Positions 34,697 through 46,334 of a stretch of DNA of 64,000 bases are shown here, piece after piece. This DNA comes from Mrakia gelida (taxonomy: Eukaryota; Basidiomycota; Tremellomycetes; Cystofilobasidiales; Mrakiaceae). The DNA is taken from positions 248,001 through 312,000 of the forward strand of contig BRON01000018.1 in the NCBI GenBank assembly GCA_024345305.1, read 5' to 3'. The notes under the pieces are model-generated. The model was not told the DNA's origin. It ran no database searches and saw nothing but the letters and a program-made list of their open reading frames with translations. The translations under genes and the position numbers were made by a program. Numbering within the stretch: position 1 is the first letter of the stretch; each line of letters starts with the position of its first letter.

Positions 34697-35239
34697 GGGT
34701 TAGATATAAGATGAAGGAGAAGGGAGGTAAGGGATGGGGAGGAGGTGAAGAGGGAGGAGAAGGAAGGTGTGAGCTCAACTGGAACGAGATCGAGAAGAGA
34801 TGGAAGACAGCAGACAAGGCAGGACAAGAGAGAAGCTAGGACGAACGATGGTAGAGAGACTGAGAAAACGAGGCTGAAGAGTCCGACGAGTCCACATGTA
34901 TGGCGTTCCGAATTGTGAGAGAGGATAGAAGGCAAGAAGGAGAGGAGATGGGTGTTGATGGGGAGGGAGCGTCGAGGGCGGGGAAGTTGACCTTGCTCGG
35001 TCTGTTTCTTCCCCTTTTTCGCTGGCCAGAGCAGATTTTTTTCTCGTCTACCTCCAGGCTGTATTCTCAAGTGTCTAGCGAGCTCGCAAAAATGCAGTAA
35101 AAATAAAGAGAGGGAACGCACGAGGGCGTCGAATCGGGTGCTTCCCTCCGGCCCAAGCTTGAGCCCTCATCAGACGACGTCCTCCCTCCTTTCTTCCTTC
35201 CACCAACCACGACCCATCCAACCTCCAACTTTCCCCCAG
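34697..35239. other. divergent promoter region
   Basis: This gap lies between the minus-strand gene ending its 5' side at 34696 and the plus-strand gene starting at 35240. No coding potential is convincing. Purine-rich (GGAGG) blocks dominate the left half. Confidence 0.4.
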
Positions 35240-36694
35240 ATGATCTCTCTACGCTCTTCGACTGGAACCTCAACCAATCTCCTTCGTCTCTCTTCATCCG
35301 TTCGTACCGACCATCCGTCCTTTCCCCACGAGGCCCCCTTGCTGACCTCCTCCTCCTTTCTCCCTCCCTCCCTCCCTTCCTCTTGCCCTCCCTCCCTCCT
35401 CCTTCGCCTCCTCGTTCCCGACCTCAGTCTCTTCGCTCCTACTCCGCTACTCCTCCTCCTTCCTCTCCTCCCACCCACTCCACAGCTCTCGAAGGTCAAG
35501 CCATCAACCAGAACTTCCTCCCAAAGACGACGGCCGGTTCGATGAACTTGATCCCCCCCTCCTACCCTCACGCTCGACCCGCTCCTCGATTCGCCCCCGT
35601 CGTTCCTCTCGGCTCAGCTCCCATCCCTGGAGGAGGAAGATGGTCCGGAGTTCAGACCGGTGCTCAAGGTCTCCTCAAACCTCCTCCTGGAACGCCTGAT
35701 GGGAAGCCGGGTGTGATCGGGACGGGCATCTACAAGGGGACGGAGTGGGACTTGTTCAAGTGGGAGATCAAGGAAGAGGGGTTGCACTGGAAGGTTCCGA
35801 TCGTTATGGCGTGAGTCCATCGTCTTATCTCGTTTGGGCTCGTGAAGAGGAGAGAGGAGAGGAGAGGGAGGACGTGCTGTCTCGGTTCTCGCCGTCGAAC
35901 TGCGATGGCTACGGTTGGCTGGCGGATTCGCCTCTTTCCTGCTGGGAAGAGCTCTTGTCTTCATCAGTGAGGATTGGTTACGAGGGTGGAAGCTCGTTCC
36001 TCTCGAGAAACGAAGCGAAAGGTGGGAGATGGGCGACGCAAGCTAGCTCTCAGCGTTCGACTCGCATCGCGTCTCTCTCGTCCTCTTCTCCTTCTCGCAA
36101 CCCACTCCCCTCTTCAAGCGATACCCTCCCTTCCCTTCCTATCCGAGCTCTTACTGACTTCTCACACTTCTCGTTCCCCTTCTCTACAGTATCCCCTTGG
36201 TTGCGTTCTTCTTCCTCTACTTCAACGACCGAGATCTCCTCGGACCTCCTTCCAAACCTGCCGGCGACTACTCGATTGAGGAGGATCGATCCCGAAACGC
36301 TGCTTACAGGATTAGACTAGCCGAGATTGCTGCTCGGGAGAAGGCTTCTCAACTCAAGGCAGAGGTGGGTCTTCGTCCCTTCTCGTCGACTCCGCCGGCG
36401 CGTCTTTTCGAACTTGACGATCGCTGATTTGCGCTCTTCCTTGTCTCGTCCCCGTCAGGCCGTCGCTGCTGAGCAGTCCCTCACGACCAAGTTGGAGAGT
36501 GCTAAGGACGAGGTCAGGGACAAGGTCGAGGATCTGGGAGAGAGGATGTTGAGCTCGACTGGGTCTCAGCTTCAGGTCTTGGTGAGTCTACCTTCGCTTC
36601 CTCTCCTCGAGAAGCGTCGAGCGCAGATCTGACTCTCCCTTTTCCTTTCTTACAGTCCGAGAAGTTCCAGGACCTCAAGACCAAGGCTGCCTAG
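35240..36694 (+). CDS. unrecognised mitochondrial single-pass protein with helical tail
   Basis: Exons 35240-35299, 35428-35810, 36190-36364, 36459-36581 and 36656-36694 give 259 residues. MISLRSSTGTSTNLLRLSSS followed by SLRSYSAT is a typical cleavable mitochondrial presequence. A Pro/Gly-rich segment follows (PSYPHARPAPRFAPVVPLGS). After a Trp-rich stretch (WDLFKWEIKEEGLHW) there is one TM helix at about residues 144-160 (PIVMAIPLVAFFFLYF). The tail is a charged helix (AAREKASQLKAE, TKLESAKDEVRDKVEDLG) ending KFQDLKTKAA. The topology suggests an inner-membrane protein with one soluble helical side. I know no matching family with certainty. It is followed in tandem by another presequence, TM and coiled-coil gene. 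Confidence 0.72.
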
Positions 36695-37005
36695 TCTAGT
36701 TTCTCTCTCTTCCTTCTTTGTCCTTTCGCGTCGCTGGTTCGCCGTTTCCGCCGTGTAGGAGGACTCTCCGCCCGACTTTCGTTTCGTTTTCGCAGACTGT
36801 ATTACTACCTTACGATTTTCATCATGATCTTCTCTTTCTTGACATAGCGTTCCGTTCCTATGCAGGAAAATCTTCGAAACAAGACTCGTGACGACGACGA
36901 CCTCGTCGCTCTTTCCCACCCGAAACTCGTTGAGCTTCGTCCTCCGAACCGTCACCCTCTCTCTCAAGCCCTCCTTCGCCTCTTCGTCCTTCTCTTTGGC
37001 TCAAA

Positions 37006-39359
37006 ATGGTCGCCATCACACCCCTTCTGCTCTCTCGTTTACCTAAACCTTCGGCGCTCTCCCTGCATCGAGCTCTACAGCTTCAGCTTCAGCCGAGTTC
37101 CTCCGTTCGTCCTCCTCCCTCCCCTCCCTCCTCGTCCTTGACCTCCCTCCGTCGACGCTTCCCTCCTTCTCCCTGAGCTGACTTTCGTTTTACCCATCGA
37201 TGTATACAGTCTCTCTCCACTCGCTCTTTCTCTCTGTTCCCTTCTCGGACTCCCAAGACGGCGGATCCTTATCGATATCGAGTGACGATAACTCCTCGTC
37301 AGATGGTCTCGGAGGAGGTCCCTGTCGTGAAGAAGAAGCCTGGTTTGAAGCAGTGGACGTTTTTGGCCGTCGTGTGAGTACTCAGAAGACCCCCTTTGCT
37401 CATCTTTCGTCCTAGAAGTCGCTGGTGTCAAGAGGAGAGGGAGTGGAGAAGGAAGGAGCTCACGAGCTCAGAGGGTTGGGGAGGAAGTCGAGCGAGCCGT
37501 CGTCCCTTGCCAGAGCTCGATCTGAGCTCGTTCAGGGCCGGGACTTCACGGGACCGGTGGGGAGCAGACGATTGCGACCTCCTGAGATCATCTCAGAGCT
37601 CTGGGTCATAGGGAGAAGGGAAGAAGGAGCTGCCTTGGCCGCGAGCTCTCTGATTCGCCTCTGCCTCCACCTCACGTTCTCTTGAAAGCTTCCTTCAACC
37701 TCAAGCTGACTCTACCCTTCTTCCTTTCTCCTACAGCATGACTGCAAACTTCCTCCTCCTCAAGCTTCTCCTCGATAGAGTGGACGATCGGGAACTAGGG
37801 CACCTCGAGAAGGAGAGGCAGCAGCTCGTGAAGAAGGGAGCTGAGCTCAGGAAATCGTTGAAGGTGGCTAGAGAGCAGGTCAGTTCAATCGCCTCTTTTC
37901 TTGTCCATCTTTTCACTTTAGAGGCAGCATGGAGTGCTGTTGAAGAGAAGGAACTAGCAACGTCGACGAACCCTACGAGTTTTCTGAGCTCGCCAACCAA
38001 ACACGCACGGAGCTGACCTCCCTCTCCTCCGCACCGTCCTCCCGTTCAGTGGCTCAAATCGGACGTCCAGGACAAGAAGCAAGGATTCTATATGCGAGAG
38101 GAGTCCTCTGTCGCTCGGAAACAGATGTTGGAGTATAGGACGAAGGCTGATGAGTTGAGGGATCAGGTGAGCTTCGACGTCTTCCTTCCCTCCTTCGTCC
38201 GCATCCCTTTGACCTCGTCGGATCGAGAACTGAGAGAGCTGACCTTCGATCGGCCTTTTGTCTGTCATAGTGGGTGGAACGAGACGTCAAGGAGAAGGCT
38301 ATCGAGCTGTTCACCAGGGAGGAGAGACTGAAGTTGGCCGAGGAGAAGGAGGAGCTCGAGAGTCAGTTGAAGGAGCTGAGGTGGGAGGAGAAGGTACGTT
38401 TCCATCCGCTCTTTCTTCCCTTTCTTCAAGTGCTGACAAAGCTATATCTCGTTTCTCAGATGCTACTTCGTCAGCAAGCTTCGAAGGAGGTCAACTCTGC
38501 CGATGCTCTCCTGCCTGTCGCGTCGAACTCGAACTTGGATTCTGCGTCGGTGAGTTTCTCGTTCCGCCTCGACTCGCTCTTGGATCTCGACTGACGCTGT
38601 CTTCTTCGATCAGACTGGAGTCATCTCTTTGGAATCAACCATCTCTGTACCGGAACTCGACGTCGGATCGGAGTTGGCAGCGAAGGTTTCCGAAATCGAA
38701 CGTCGTGTGAGTCCTCGTCGTTCCCTCGTTCCTACCCTTCTCTTCTCGCTTTTCGATGCTGACTCTCTCTTTCTCCGCTTTGCTTCATCCCTTGACAGCT
38801 CTCTCTTGACGCTCGTGGAGCTGAACTCAAGAAGATCCTCCTCCAGGAGAAGCTCGCTCTCATCAAGGAGGCGAAGCTGAACAACGAGGATGTGGCTCTT
38901 CTCCGTCAAGAGGTTCGTCTCCTCCATCTGCGCTCGTTCGGGCGACTCTGTCTCGACGTCGTAATGACCTCGACTATTTCCTTGTTGTTGTCGTCTCAGT
39001 GGAGCGTGAAGGACGCCGCCGAGAAGGAGAAGCGAGTCGCTTTGAAGACCGAGAAGGCGCGGCTCGCGGATCAGGCGAAGGAGTTCGTTCACGAGCTCGA
39101 CGACATCGATAAGCAGGTTCGTCCCGTCTTCCGAACTCTCTCTCGTTTCTCTCGCGAGAGACTAAACCTGACCTCGCTCTTCGCTCGACGTTCACAGTGG
39201 AAGAATCTCAGGGTTCGGATCGCCGAGGCGAAAGGACATCCGACGACTGGATCTGTTGGGGGTGTAGCGGTGGACGAGAAGGTCTCAGCAGTTGAGGAGT
39301 CGGTCGAGGTGGCGGACGTTGAACGGTCGACCTTGCCTGATGGGAAGGACAGCGAGTAG
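37006..39359 (+). CDS. unrecognised mitochondrial membrane-anchored coiled-coil protein
   Basis: Ten exons (37006-37104, 37210-37373, 37737-37878, 38050-38166, 38271-38393, 38460-38549, 38614-38706, 38799-38912, 39000-39116, 39198-39359) give 406 residues. MVAITPLLLSRLPKPSALSL plus STRSFSLF is presequence-like. A TM segment follows at about residues 83-102 (WTFLAVVMTANFLLLKLLLD). Nearly all the rest is coiled coil (ELGHLEKERQQLVKKGAELR, KEKAIELFTREERLKLAEEK). Four internal exons begin with Trp right after a Gln/Glu/Lys-ending exon, in a repeating design. The C-terminus is acidic. Together with its 5' neighbour it could form part of one membrane complex. That is inference from shared layout and tandem order only. 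Confidence 0.72.
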
Positions 39360-39974
39360 AGGGGGAACGTGTTGCGTCGTCGTCGCGTCGAGGTCAGTCT
39401 CGTTCTCTCTTCCTCGCTTTCGATCCAGATCGTTTCGAGCCCCTCGCTGACGTGGAATTGTTTCCTCTCTCAGTTTGTCTCTCGACCATCACACGAGAGA
39501 GGCTTCTCCACCAACAGCAACTCTCGTCCTCGCGTCGGTCGAACTCTCCTTCCCGCTCGAGCATCCGCTCTCGACCAGAAACCCAGCCGCTCCTCTTTCC
39601 AGCTATCCCAACCGCTTATATAGCTTGGGGATGGGCCAGCCTCACGTGGTTCGGACCTGTGTAGTCGTTTCTCGATGAAATGATGATCTCGCGACTTCGC
39701 GACCTCGCCTCTCACGTTTCGTTGCAAGTCGACGCTGAGTCTGCGTTTCGTGGCTGCTTTGGGGATCATAGCTCTTTCGCCGGGTCTGTCGTTTTTTCTG
39801 CGTCTCCGAGTCGAGGAGAAACGGGGAAAACGAGCGTGCTGAAGCCCTTGCGGCGTCTCATCGCTCCCCTCCGCGAGTCGGATCTGCAGGCTCGACTCGT
39901 GCACATCGACGGAATCATCAGTCCGGAAAGATCGCAACCTCCGCTTTCTGCTCGAAAAGATTGCGCCCTGGCAA
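39360..39974 (+). other. 3' UTR and spacer before the right repeat arm
   Basis: A GTCAGT...CTGAC...CAG intron-like unit follows the stop at 39359 (about 39391-39473), which suggests a spliced 3' UTR. No other gene is seen. Confidence 0.4.
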
Positions 39975-40659
39975 CTCTTTTTGAGCGCGAGGTCGGATCC
40001 CGTTCGACGCGTCGCGGGGAAGTCCCCTTTCGTCCTCCTGGCCAGAGCTGCCGCCTCGCAAAGCGACCTCGTTCAGAAAGGATTCCTCTTTGAGATACAA
40101 AGACTCTCTGGTCCGCGAAAGAGGTACTCAGCGAGACGAGGGAAAGAGAAAGGGGAAGTACTGGAGATGAACAGCGAGAGGAACACAGGGAAGCGAGGAG
40201 ATAAACCCAGACATGGTAGAAGGCACCAAGGTCACAATAACTGGACCTGGTGATGACCTCAACAGAAGGCAAAGCGAGAGTAACGAAAAAGAAGGGGAAA
40301 GAGACAGAGGAAACGCGACGCGTCCGATGAAGAGCAGAGACTGATCGAAACGCTCGACTATACCGCTAGTGCGGGCCTCGTAGATCTAGTCAGTACCGGA
40401 AGCTCTCCGGACTACCAATAACTGGAAGAGACTGACGCAAAACGGGGGAGAAAAGGAGAAAAGAAGCGCGTTCAGTCCTCTCGCCTCCCTCTCCCGCTCA
40501 ATTTCTCCCACTGAGAGTCCCCGCAAGGACTGATCGACGACGAAAAGGTCAAATTTTCGCCCGTGTGGCTAAGTGGTAAAGCATCAGACTTATATGGATA
40601 CCGACGACGCATCACCTGAAGATCACTGAGGATCGTGAGTTCGACCCTCACCTCGGGCA
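39975..40659 (+). repeat. right arm of the ~690-bp inverted repeat
   Basis: This is the reverse-complement partner of 33211-33905. Its outer edge coincides with the 3' end of the intact tRNA-Ile at 40659. Confidence 0.85.
40559..40659 (+). tRNA. tRNA-Ile(UAU), intron-containing
   Basis: The acceptor pairs GCCCGTG with CTCGGGC (one U-U mismatch). The D arm is GCT...AGC with AGTGGTAA in the loop. The anticodon stem is TCAGA/ACTGA and the loop is CT-TAT-A. An intron of about 29 nt follows base 37 (TGGATACC...GAAGAT). The variable loop is GGATC, the T arm is GTGAG TTCGACC CTCAC, and the discriminator is A. The anticodon UAU predicts Ile; intron-bearing tRNA-Ile(UAU) is usual in fungi. The A-A at the last anticodon-stem pair is a weakness. 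Confidence 0.75.
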
Positions 40660-41603
40660 TTTTGCGAAAATTTCTTTCGACTGTTTCGTCTCCGTTTCTT
40701 GTTCTCGCTTCGATTTTGTTCTTTTGCCCCATGCTTTCAGGTCAATTTGGTTCTCCCGTAAGCCACGTCGCGGTCGCCAGGGCGAGAGGGCAGGACGCGT
40801 CGCGTCCTTTCGCCTCGCTTGCTGTCTTTTCGTTATCCTGTCCCAGTGAGAAAGGAACGGATAGCTTCATGAGATCTTGAGCGGATCTGTCTTGTCGGAT
40901 TCAGCGGCGCGAGGCAAAGAAAGATAGCTAGAGTAGACCACGAGTTCAGACGACACGACGCGGGTTGACCGAACAAATCAAGAGGGAAAGTCTGAGCAGG
41001 TGAGGAGGAAAGATGGCGGTTAATAGCATTAGGCCTTGCTCGAAAACATTCCCCCCAAAAAAAGGGGGGCAGGGTTCGGAGAGGAGTCGAAGGAAGTGAC
41101 GACGCGAGTCGACTCGATAACAGGTCTGAGAGCCGGCGTCTTGCAGATACTTTGATCAATACCAAGTGCAGAGGGTATGTCATGATGCGATCTATATGTG
41201 TGCGATGAGACAAGGAGGGAGGGCCCAAACAAGGCGAGAACAAAGCGGAAGAAACGACGTGCGCGTCGTCTGGTTTTCCTTCGTTGCGTCGCGAGTGGGT
41301 CGATCATCTCCACGCGGGTGAGGGTTGTTGTCGGTAGAGACAACCTCTCCACCACTGGGAGAAACCATACCCACTCTCGAAAATCTTCGATGGATTGGAA
41401 GGGAGTGAGGGGGTCTGGGAAAACGCAAGGTCGAGGTCGATTCGATCGCTGACTCTCTCGCTCTCCACCTCCCATCCCCAACCAGAAACAGTCAAGCAGA
41501 AGCGTCATTAGATTCGTTACTCCCGCGCTCTCCTGTCACCCTTCCACCTCCCATCCCTCCTTCGTCGCCCAGCCCGACGTTCAGCCGTCGTCGCAAGAGA
41601 CGA
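40660..41603. other. intergenic region right of the repeat
   Basis: No supported gene is present. A perfect C6-A7-G6 inverted repeat lies at 41051-41069. A 159-codon open frame on the minus strand (41029-41508) has no splice or codon support. Confidence 0.4.
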
Positions 41604-43254
41604 TCAGATCAAGATCACCGCCATCAACAAGAGGATGAGCAGGACGATCAAGAGGAGAATGCACCATCCTGAACCTTTTTCTGTGGACGAGGAAGGAAAG
41701 TGGTGAGAGAAAAGGGAAGGGGAGGAGAGAGGAGGAGTCAGCGAGACGAGACGAGGAACGAGCGAGAACGAGAGGGACGCAACGCGAGTTCATGCGGGGA
41801 GATTGGGTGGGAGAGGGTCGAGTCGGGTATGTGAGGAGTGACGGAGGATGATATGGGATGAGACGAGAAAAGGTGTTGGGAGTAGAGAGCAAAACCGAGG
41901 ATGAAACAAAAGACGAACCTTCCGACTTCCTCACGAAATCCCCCATCTTCTTCATCGCCGAGTTGAGTCTCCCTTCTGTTGAGTCGACGTGACCTGATAG
42001 ATCTTCCAGCATGCTGATTGGTCCTCGCACCAACAGACCAACGGAAAGAGGTCAGTCCGAGGAAACGAAGGAAGAAGGAGACGAGCGAACGGACGCGTCG
42101 ACGAAAGCGGAGCCAGACGAGTCGACTCACACGTTCTGATCCCCCACCTCCCTCCCCATGAGCGAGGCTTGGCCGTGTAGGGTGTTGAGAGTTCCAGAGA
42201 TGAGGGAGAGGGTTTGGTCTTGGTTCTCCATCAGTGCCTGTGAGCAGCGGGCGAAACGTGAAGCACAAGGGGAGGTGTGAGTTCGGGCGTCGACTCGACT
42301 TGAGCGAGCTGAACGGTTATAGGACTGGCCATCTGTTCCTCCCTCTCCCAGGACTCTACGTCGTTCGGTTCTCCCAAGGAAGACTCCTCATCGCGGTAGG
42401 GATTGCTGTTGTTGTTTTGAGGTTGACGACGCGAGGAGGAGGAGGACGAGGAGGGGACCTGGTTTCGAGTGCGCGACGAGGAAACGAGGGGTCAGGTTCG
42501 GGATATACGGGGAAGAATAGAGGAGGTGTGAATGAGGCGAGCTCACTCCTGTCTGTATAGATCTCCGAATAGCCTGGCAAAGGCGACGAAGGAAGAAGGT
42601 CGATCAGCTCAGCCCGTCTCCCCTCCCTCTTCCTCACTCCTTCCCTCCTCCCATCACCACCCTCTTCCACTCTCGCTCCATCTCAGACTCACCTCTACTC
42701 TCTCCTTAACCTCCCTCACAAACTTCCTCCTACTCCTAATCTCCTCCTCATCCAACCCGTACATCCCTCCCACGCTCTCGACAACTCTCACACTCTCCTC
42801 GAGATCCTCGATGTCTGCGTCCAGAGCAGCTAGGGTTCCTCTTAGTTCGTTCTGGGCTGAGTTGAGTTCTCGGGTTTGAGAGGCGGAAGAAGGTTTGGAT
42901 GTTGATTTGGATTGGGTGAGGAGACGAGTGTAGGTTGAGAGGAGGGAGGGGAGGGAGGAGAGCGTGGATTCGAGTTCGTACTGCAGGAAGGAAAGGGGGA
43001 GAGATAGTTAGTGAGGAGACTCAGCAAGCAGGAAAGGCAAAACGCCGGTCGGTCCGATGAGGGATGGGCTGGCAAGGTCGCAAGAAAGGAGGGAGGAGGG
43101 GAGGAGTGGGAAGGGAGGGAAGGAAGGAGGAGCGAGCTGACCTTGACGTCGAAGAAGGCTGGAGCCGATGTGGACCCCCATCCGAAGAGAGCAAGTCAGT
43201 GATTGATGCTTCGACTCATAGATCGTAGTACTTGGACTCACGATCTTTACTCAT
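41604..43254 (-). CDS. TLG1: Qc-SNARE of the syntaxin-6/Tlg1 family
   Basis: The protein starts MSKD (exon ending in a GTGAGT donor) spliced to PFFDVK, the hallmark N-terminus of syntaxin-6. The N-terminal three-helix domain follows (YELESTLSSLPSLLSTYTRL, LRGTLAALDADIEDLEESVR, EEIRSRRKFVREVKE). After a short Asn/Ser-rich linker comes the SNARE motif (MENQDQTLSLISGTLNTLHG, DSTEGRLNSAMKKMGDFVRK) with a glutamine in the zero layer region. It ends with a C-terminal TM anchor (CILLLIVLLILLLMAVILI). Tlg1 acts at the trans-Golgi/endosome in recycling. The two small exons between the N-terminal domain and the SNARE motif (about 42310-42590) are the least certain. Confidence 0.9.
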
Positions 43255-43472
43255 CTCTAACGAAACTTTTCTTGGAAGGGAAGATGGGAGTTGCAAGCGA
43301 GCGGGCTCGTCACTCCGCCTCCTCCTCCTTGTTTCGAGCTCGCCCAGTCCCTTCCCTTCCCTCTTAACGACCAGCAGCTCAACCCAACCCAGCTCACTTC
43401 GCCTCCTCCCTACCCCTTCTCTTACTCTCGCCCTACCAACTACCGGCGAAGTAGTCTCTCTACCACCTGAGG

Positions 43473-46334
43473 ATGAGCTCCTCCTTTGATCCGTTCGACA
43501 TCCGAATGCAACTTCTTTCTCATCTCAAGAAGTTGAACGCCTCCCAGCAGTCCATTCAAAAAGTAGTAAACTTTACAATCAAGTACGGGTCAAGATGCGG
43601 AGAGGATCTATGGGACTGTATCATCGAGGAGTGTGAAAAGGTCAGTCCAACGCAGCGTGTCTTGGGGCTTCGATGGGAGGGGGGGACGGAGGGGAGGAGT
43701 GCGCGAGGGAGGGTTGTTCGGTGGTTGAAGGGCGGGATGAAAGCGGCTGGCTCTCCTAGTAGAGAGCTCTACTATCTGGCTCGTCTTTGCTTTGACGGAG
43801 AGAAGCTAGATGTAGCAGAACCCCGTCAGGAGCTCATGGCAGGGAGAGGGAAGGAGGACCCCCTCGTCCTCCCTTCTCTCGAGCTCGAGCTCGGCGTTTT
43901 CGTTTCAAGCTCACCCGTTCGCGATGGAGAGCAGATGGGCTCTCAAGAGTGCTATAACTAGACTCTAGAGCCTTCCAGATTCCCAACGGTACCCCTTGAG
44001 TCGACCTTCCAAGTCGATTCGAGCTCGTTCAGTCGCTTCCCTTCCCCTCACCTCGCTCCCACCTCGACTCCCTCCTCCCCGACCCACTGCCCCCTCGCCC
44101 TCCATTCTTCCTCTCGTCTATACACCTTTAACACCTTGTCCCCCTTGAAATGTATACTGACCTTCTTCCCATCGACTCTTTCATCCATTCAGGGCACTCT
44201 CAACGTCCGCATCAACGTCCTCTTCCTCCTCGACTCCCTCTGCGAAACATCCCTCTACGTCGGTCTCCCGGACGCTCCTTACGTAGACTACGTCACAAGA
44301 GACCTCGCAAAAATCGTCGAGCTCGTAGTACCCGAGAGCAGGGAGGGGGTTCTGAACTTGCTGAGTGCGAAACAGGTGAGTCTTTTGGAACGAACGAGGG
44401 AGGAGCGGTTGAGCTTTGAGACGTGTCGAGCTGAAGCGAACGAACGGCGAGAAACGCGAGAGCCTGAGCTGACTGGATCTTCCTTTGGGTTTATATAGAT
44501 CCTCGAGAGCTGGAGAACCAAACGGGTCATCAACCCGGATCTGGTCGATCAAGTTCTCGACACTTTGGAGCAGAGGAAAGCGACGTGAGTTGACTCTCTT
44601 TCCCTTCGTTCGAATCGTTCGACCCTCCTTAACCGCGTCAAAACACGACGAAACTGACTTTGACTCGTCTCATGCCTTACAGCGTCCATGTCGCCTCCTC
44701 CAACAGCCGGAAACGAGCCCACTACGAGAACTTCTCTCACGCCGACACGCTTCGACGAATGGAGGAGGATCGAGAACGAGTGAGTACTTCGTTTCGTTCT
44801 TTCTCAATTTGCCACCCTTCTGCCTCGTCGCTTCTACGTTCGCTCTCGAGTTCACCGTTCCTCGATCCCTTCGCCTCCTTCGCTCTTCATCCCTTTCGCG
44901 TCTCGTCTCGCTAACCTCACTTCTCCTCTCCCTCCCTTCCTCCCTCCCTCCAGCAAAAACGCCTCCGAGAACGAATCTGGATCCTCCCCATCCCCCATCT
45001 CCTTCCCTCTTCCTCAAATGCTTCCTCCTCCCGCCGTCAATCCGGCACCCACTCCTCTCGTTTCCCCTCCACACCCTCCACCGATCCCTCCCCCGAATCT
45101 CCCTTCACTCCCGCCTCGCCCTTCACACCGAAGACTCCTCGCGAGATGGCTCTCAACAGCAGCGGGAGCGGCAAAGAAAAAGGAGAGAGGGAGCGAGCTA
45201 GGGAGAGGGAGAAGGTCGGAGTGATGGTGATGGAGAGTGCGTTGGATATCGAGTTCGAGCAGGTTTGGGAGACGACGAGTGAGCTGAATGAGGACGATCT
45301 GAGGGAGATGGAGGTGAGTTTCCACGTTTTCTTTCCTCCTTCGAATCAAATCGAAGAAGGAGGCCCAACTGACGTTCGTTTCGATCTCGGTTGTGCAGGA
45401 GGAGAACACAGCGTGCTTCGACCCTCCGATTCGACCAGAAACGTGGATCGACGAGGACGAATCGACGACGAAACCACGAACACCGCCGACTCCCCTCTTG
45501 CTCACACCTCTCCCTTCCCACTCCTCTCGAAACCCTCCCACCAATTCCGCCTCCGCCTCCTCATCGAAACTCTCCTCGCCCAAAATCGCCCCTTCAGCAC
45601 CGTCCTCCTTCGAGAAGAACGCGTCGCGTCCTCCTCCTCCGTCCCACCCCTCCAACGAGATCTCACGAACCCACTCCGCTCCTCCAATCCACACACACGC
45701 ACCTCCTTCAGCCCCGTCAAATCCTTACGCTCGACCGTCTCAACCACTGCATCAACAACGACCACCTCTCCCCTCCCCAAATCCAACTCAATCCTCCTTC
45801 GCTCCACCTCCCGCTCCGACACTCAACCCAACCCAGAACTACGGCTTCCCACCTCCACTTGCTCCTCCTCCACCTCCACCTCGGAACCCCTCCCAGCCTC
45901 ACGCTCACGGACAACCAAACTACTCCATCCCGCCACCAACTCTCCCTCCTCCATCCTCAACACCCTACCCATCCTACCCACCCCCTCCAACCCTCTTCCA
46001 ACCACCACCGCCACCAACCGGCCCTCCTCTCCAATCCTGGCAAACCTCAGGTCCTCCTCCTCCTTCGCCATACCCACCACCACCCCATCTCGCCCAACAA
46101 GCGGGCTTCCCTCCGCCGCACATGCTGCCTCCTCAGCAAGGAGGGTACGATCCCTCTTACCCCCCTCCTCCTCCTTTCCCACCACCACAACCGACGCTCG
46201 CATCGATGGCTCCTCCGCCGGGGACACCAACGGGGCCGGGATCGTACTCGCGGGGGTACGAACGAGGAGGAGGAGGTGGATTTGGGGGAGGGCAGGGAGG
46301 GGGGCAGGCGTATCAGAGGGGGAGGGGGAGATGA
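43473..46334 (+). CDS. CTK3: CTD kinase subunit gamma, CTK3
   Basis: Exons are about 43473-43640, 44193-44375, 44499-44584, 44684-44779, 44954-45313 and 45399-46334. The N-terminus is the CTK3 CID-like domain (SSFDPFDIRMQLLSHLKKLN, ASQQSIQKVVNFTIKYGSRC, GEDLWDCIIEECEK, RINVLFLLDSLCETSL). A helix before the Ser/Pro-rich linker (HYENFSHADTLRRMEEDRER) matches the CTK3 C-terminal motif. The last 300 or so residues are Pro-rich and end in RGG-like repeats (SYSRGYERGGGGGFGGGQ, YQRGRGR). CTK3 is the non-catalytic third subunit of CTDK-I, which phosphorylates Ser2 of the RNA polymerase II CTD. The first intron is long (552 nt). Confidence 0.92.

Noticed and set aside
33211..40659. LTR retrotransposon interpretation of the paired repeats
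   Set aside because: The arms are inverted rather than direct, contain a tRNA gene, and no gag/pol coding sequence lies between them.
41029..41508. 159-residue minus-strand ORF
   Set aside because: It has no splice sites, domain or codon signal, and starts in a region of repeats and homopolymers.
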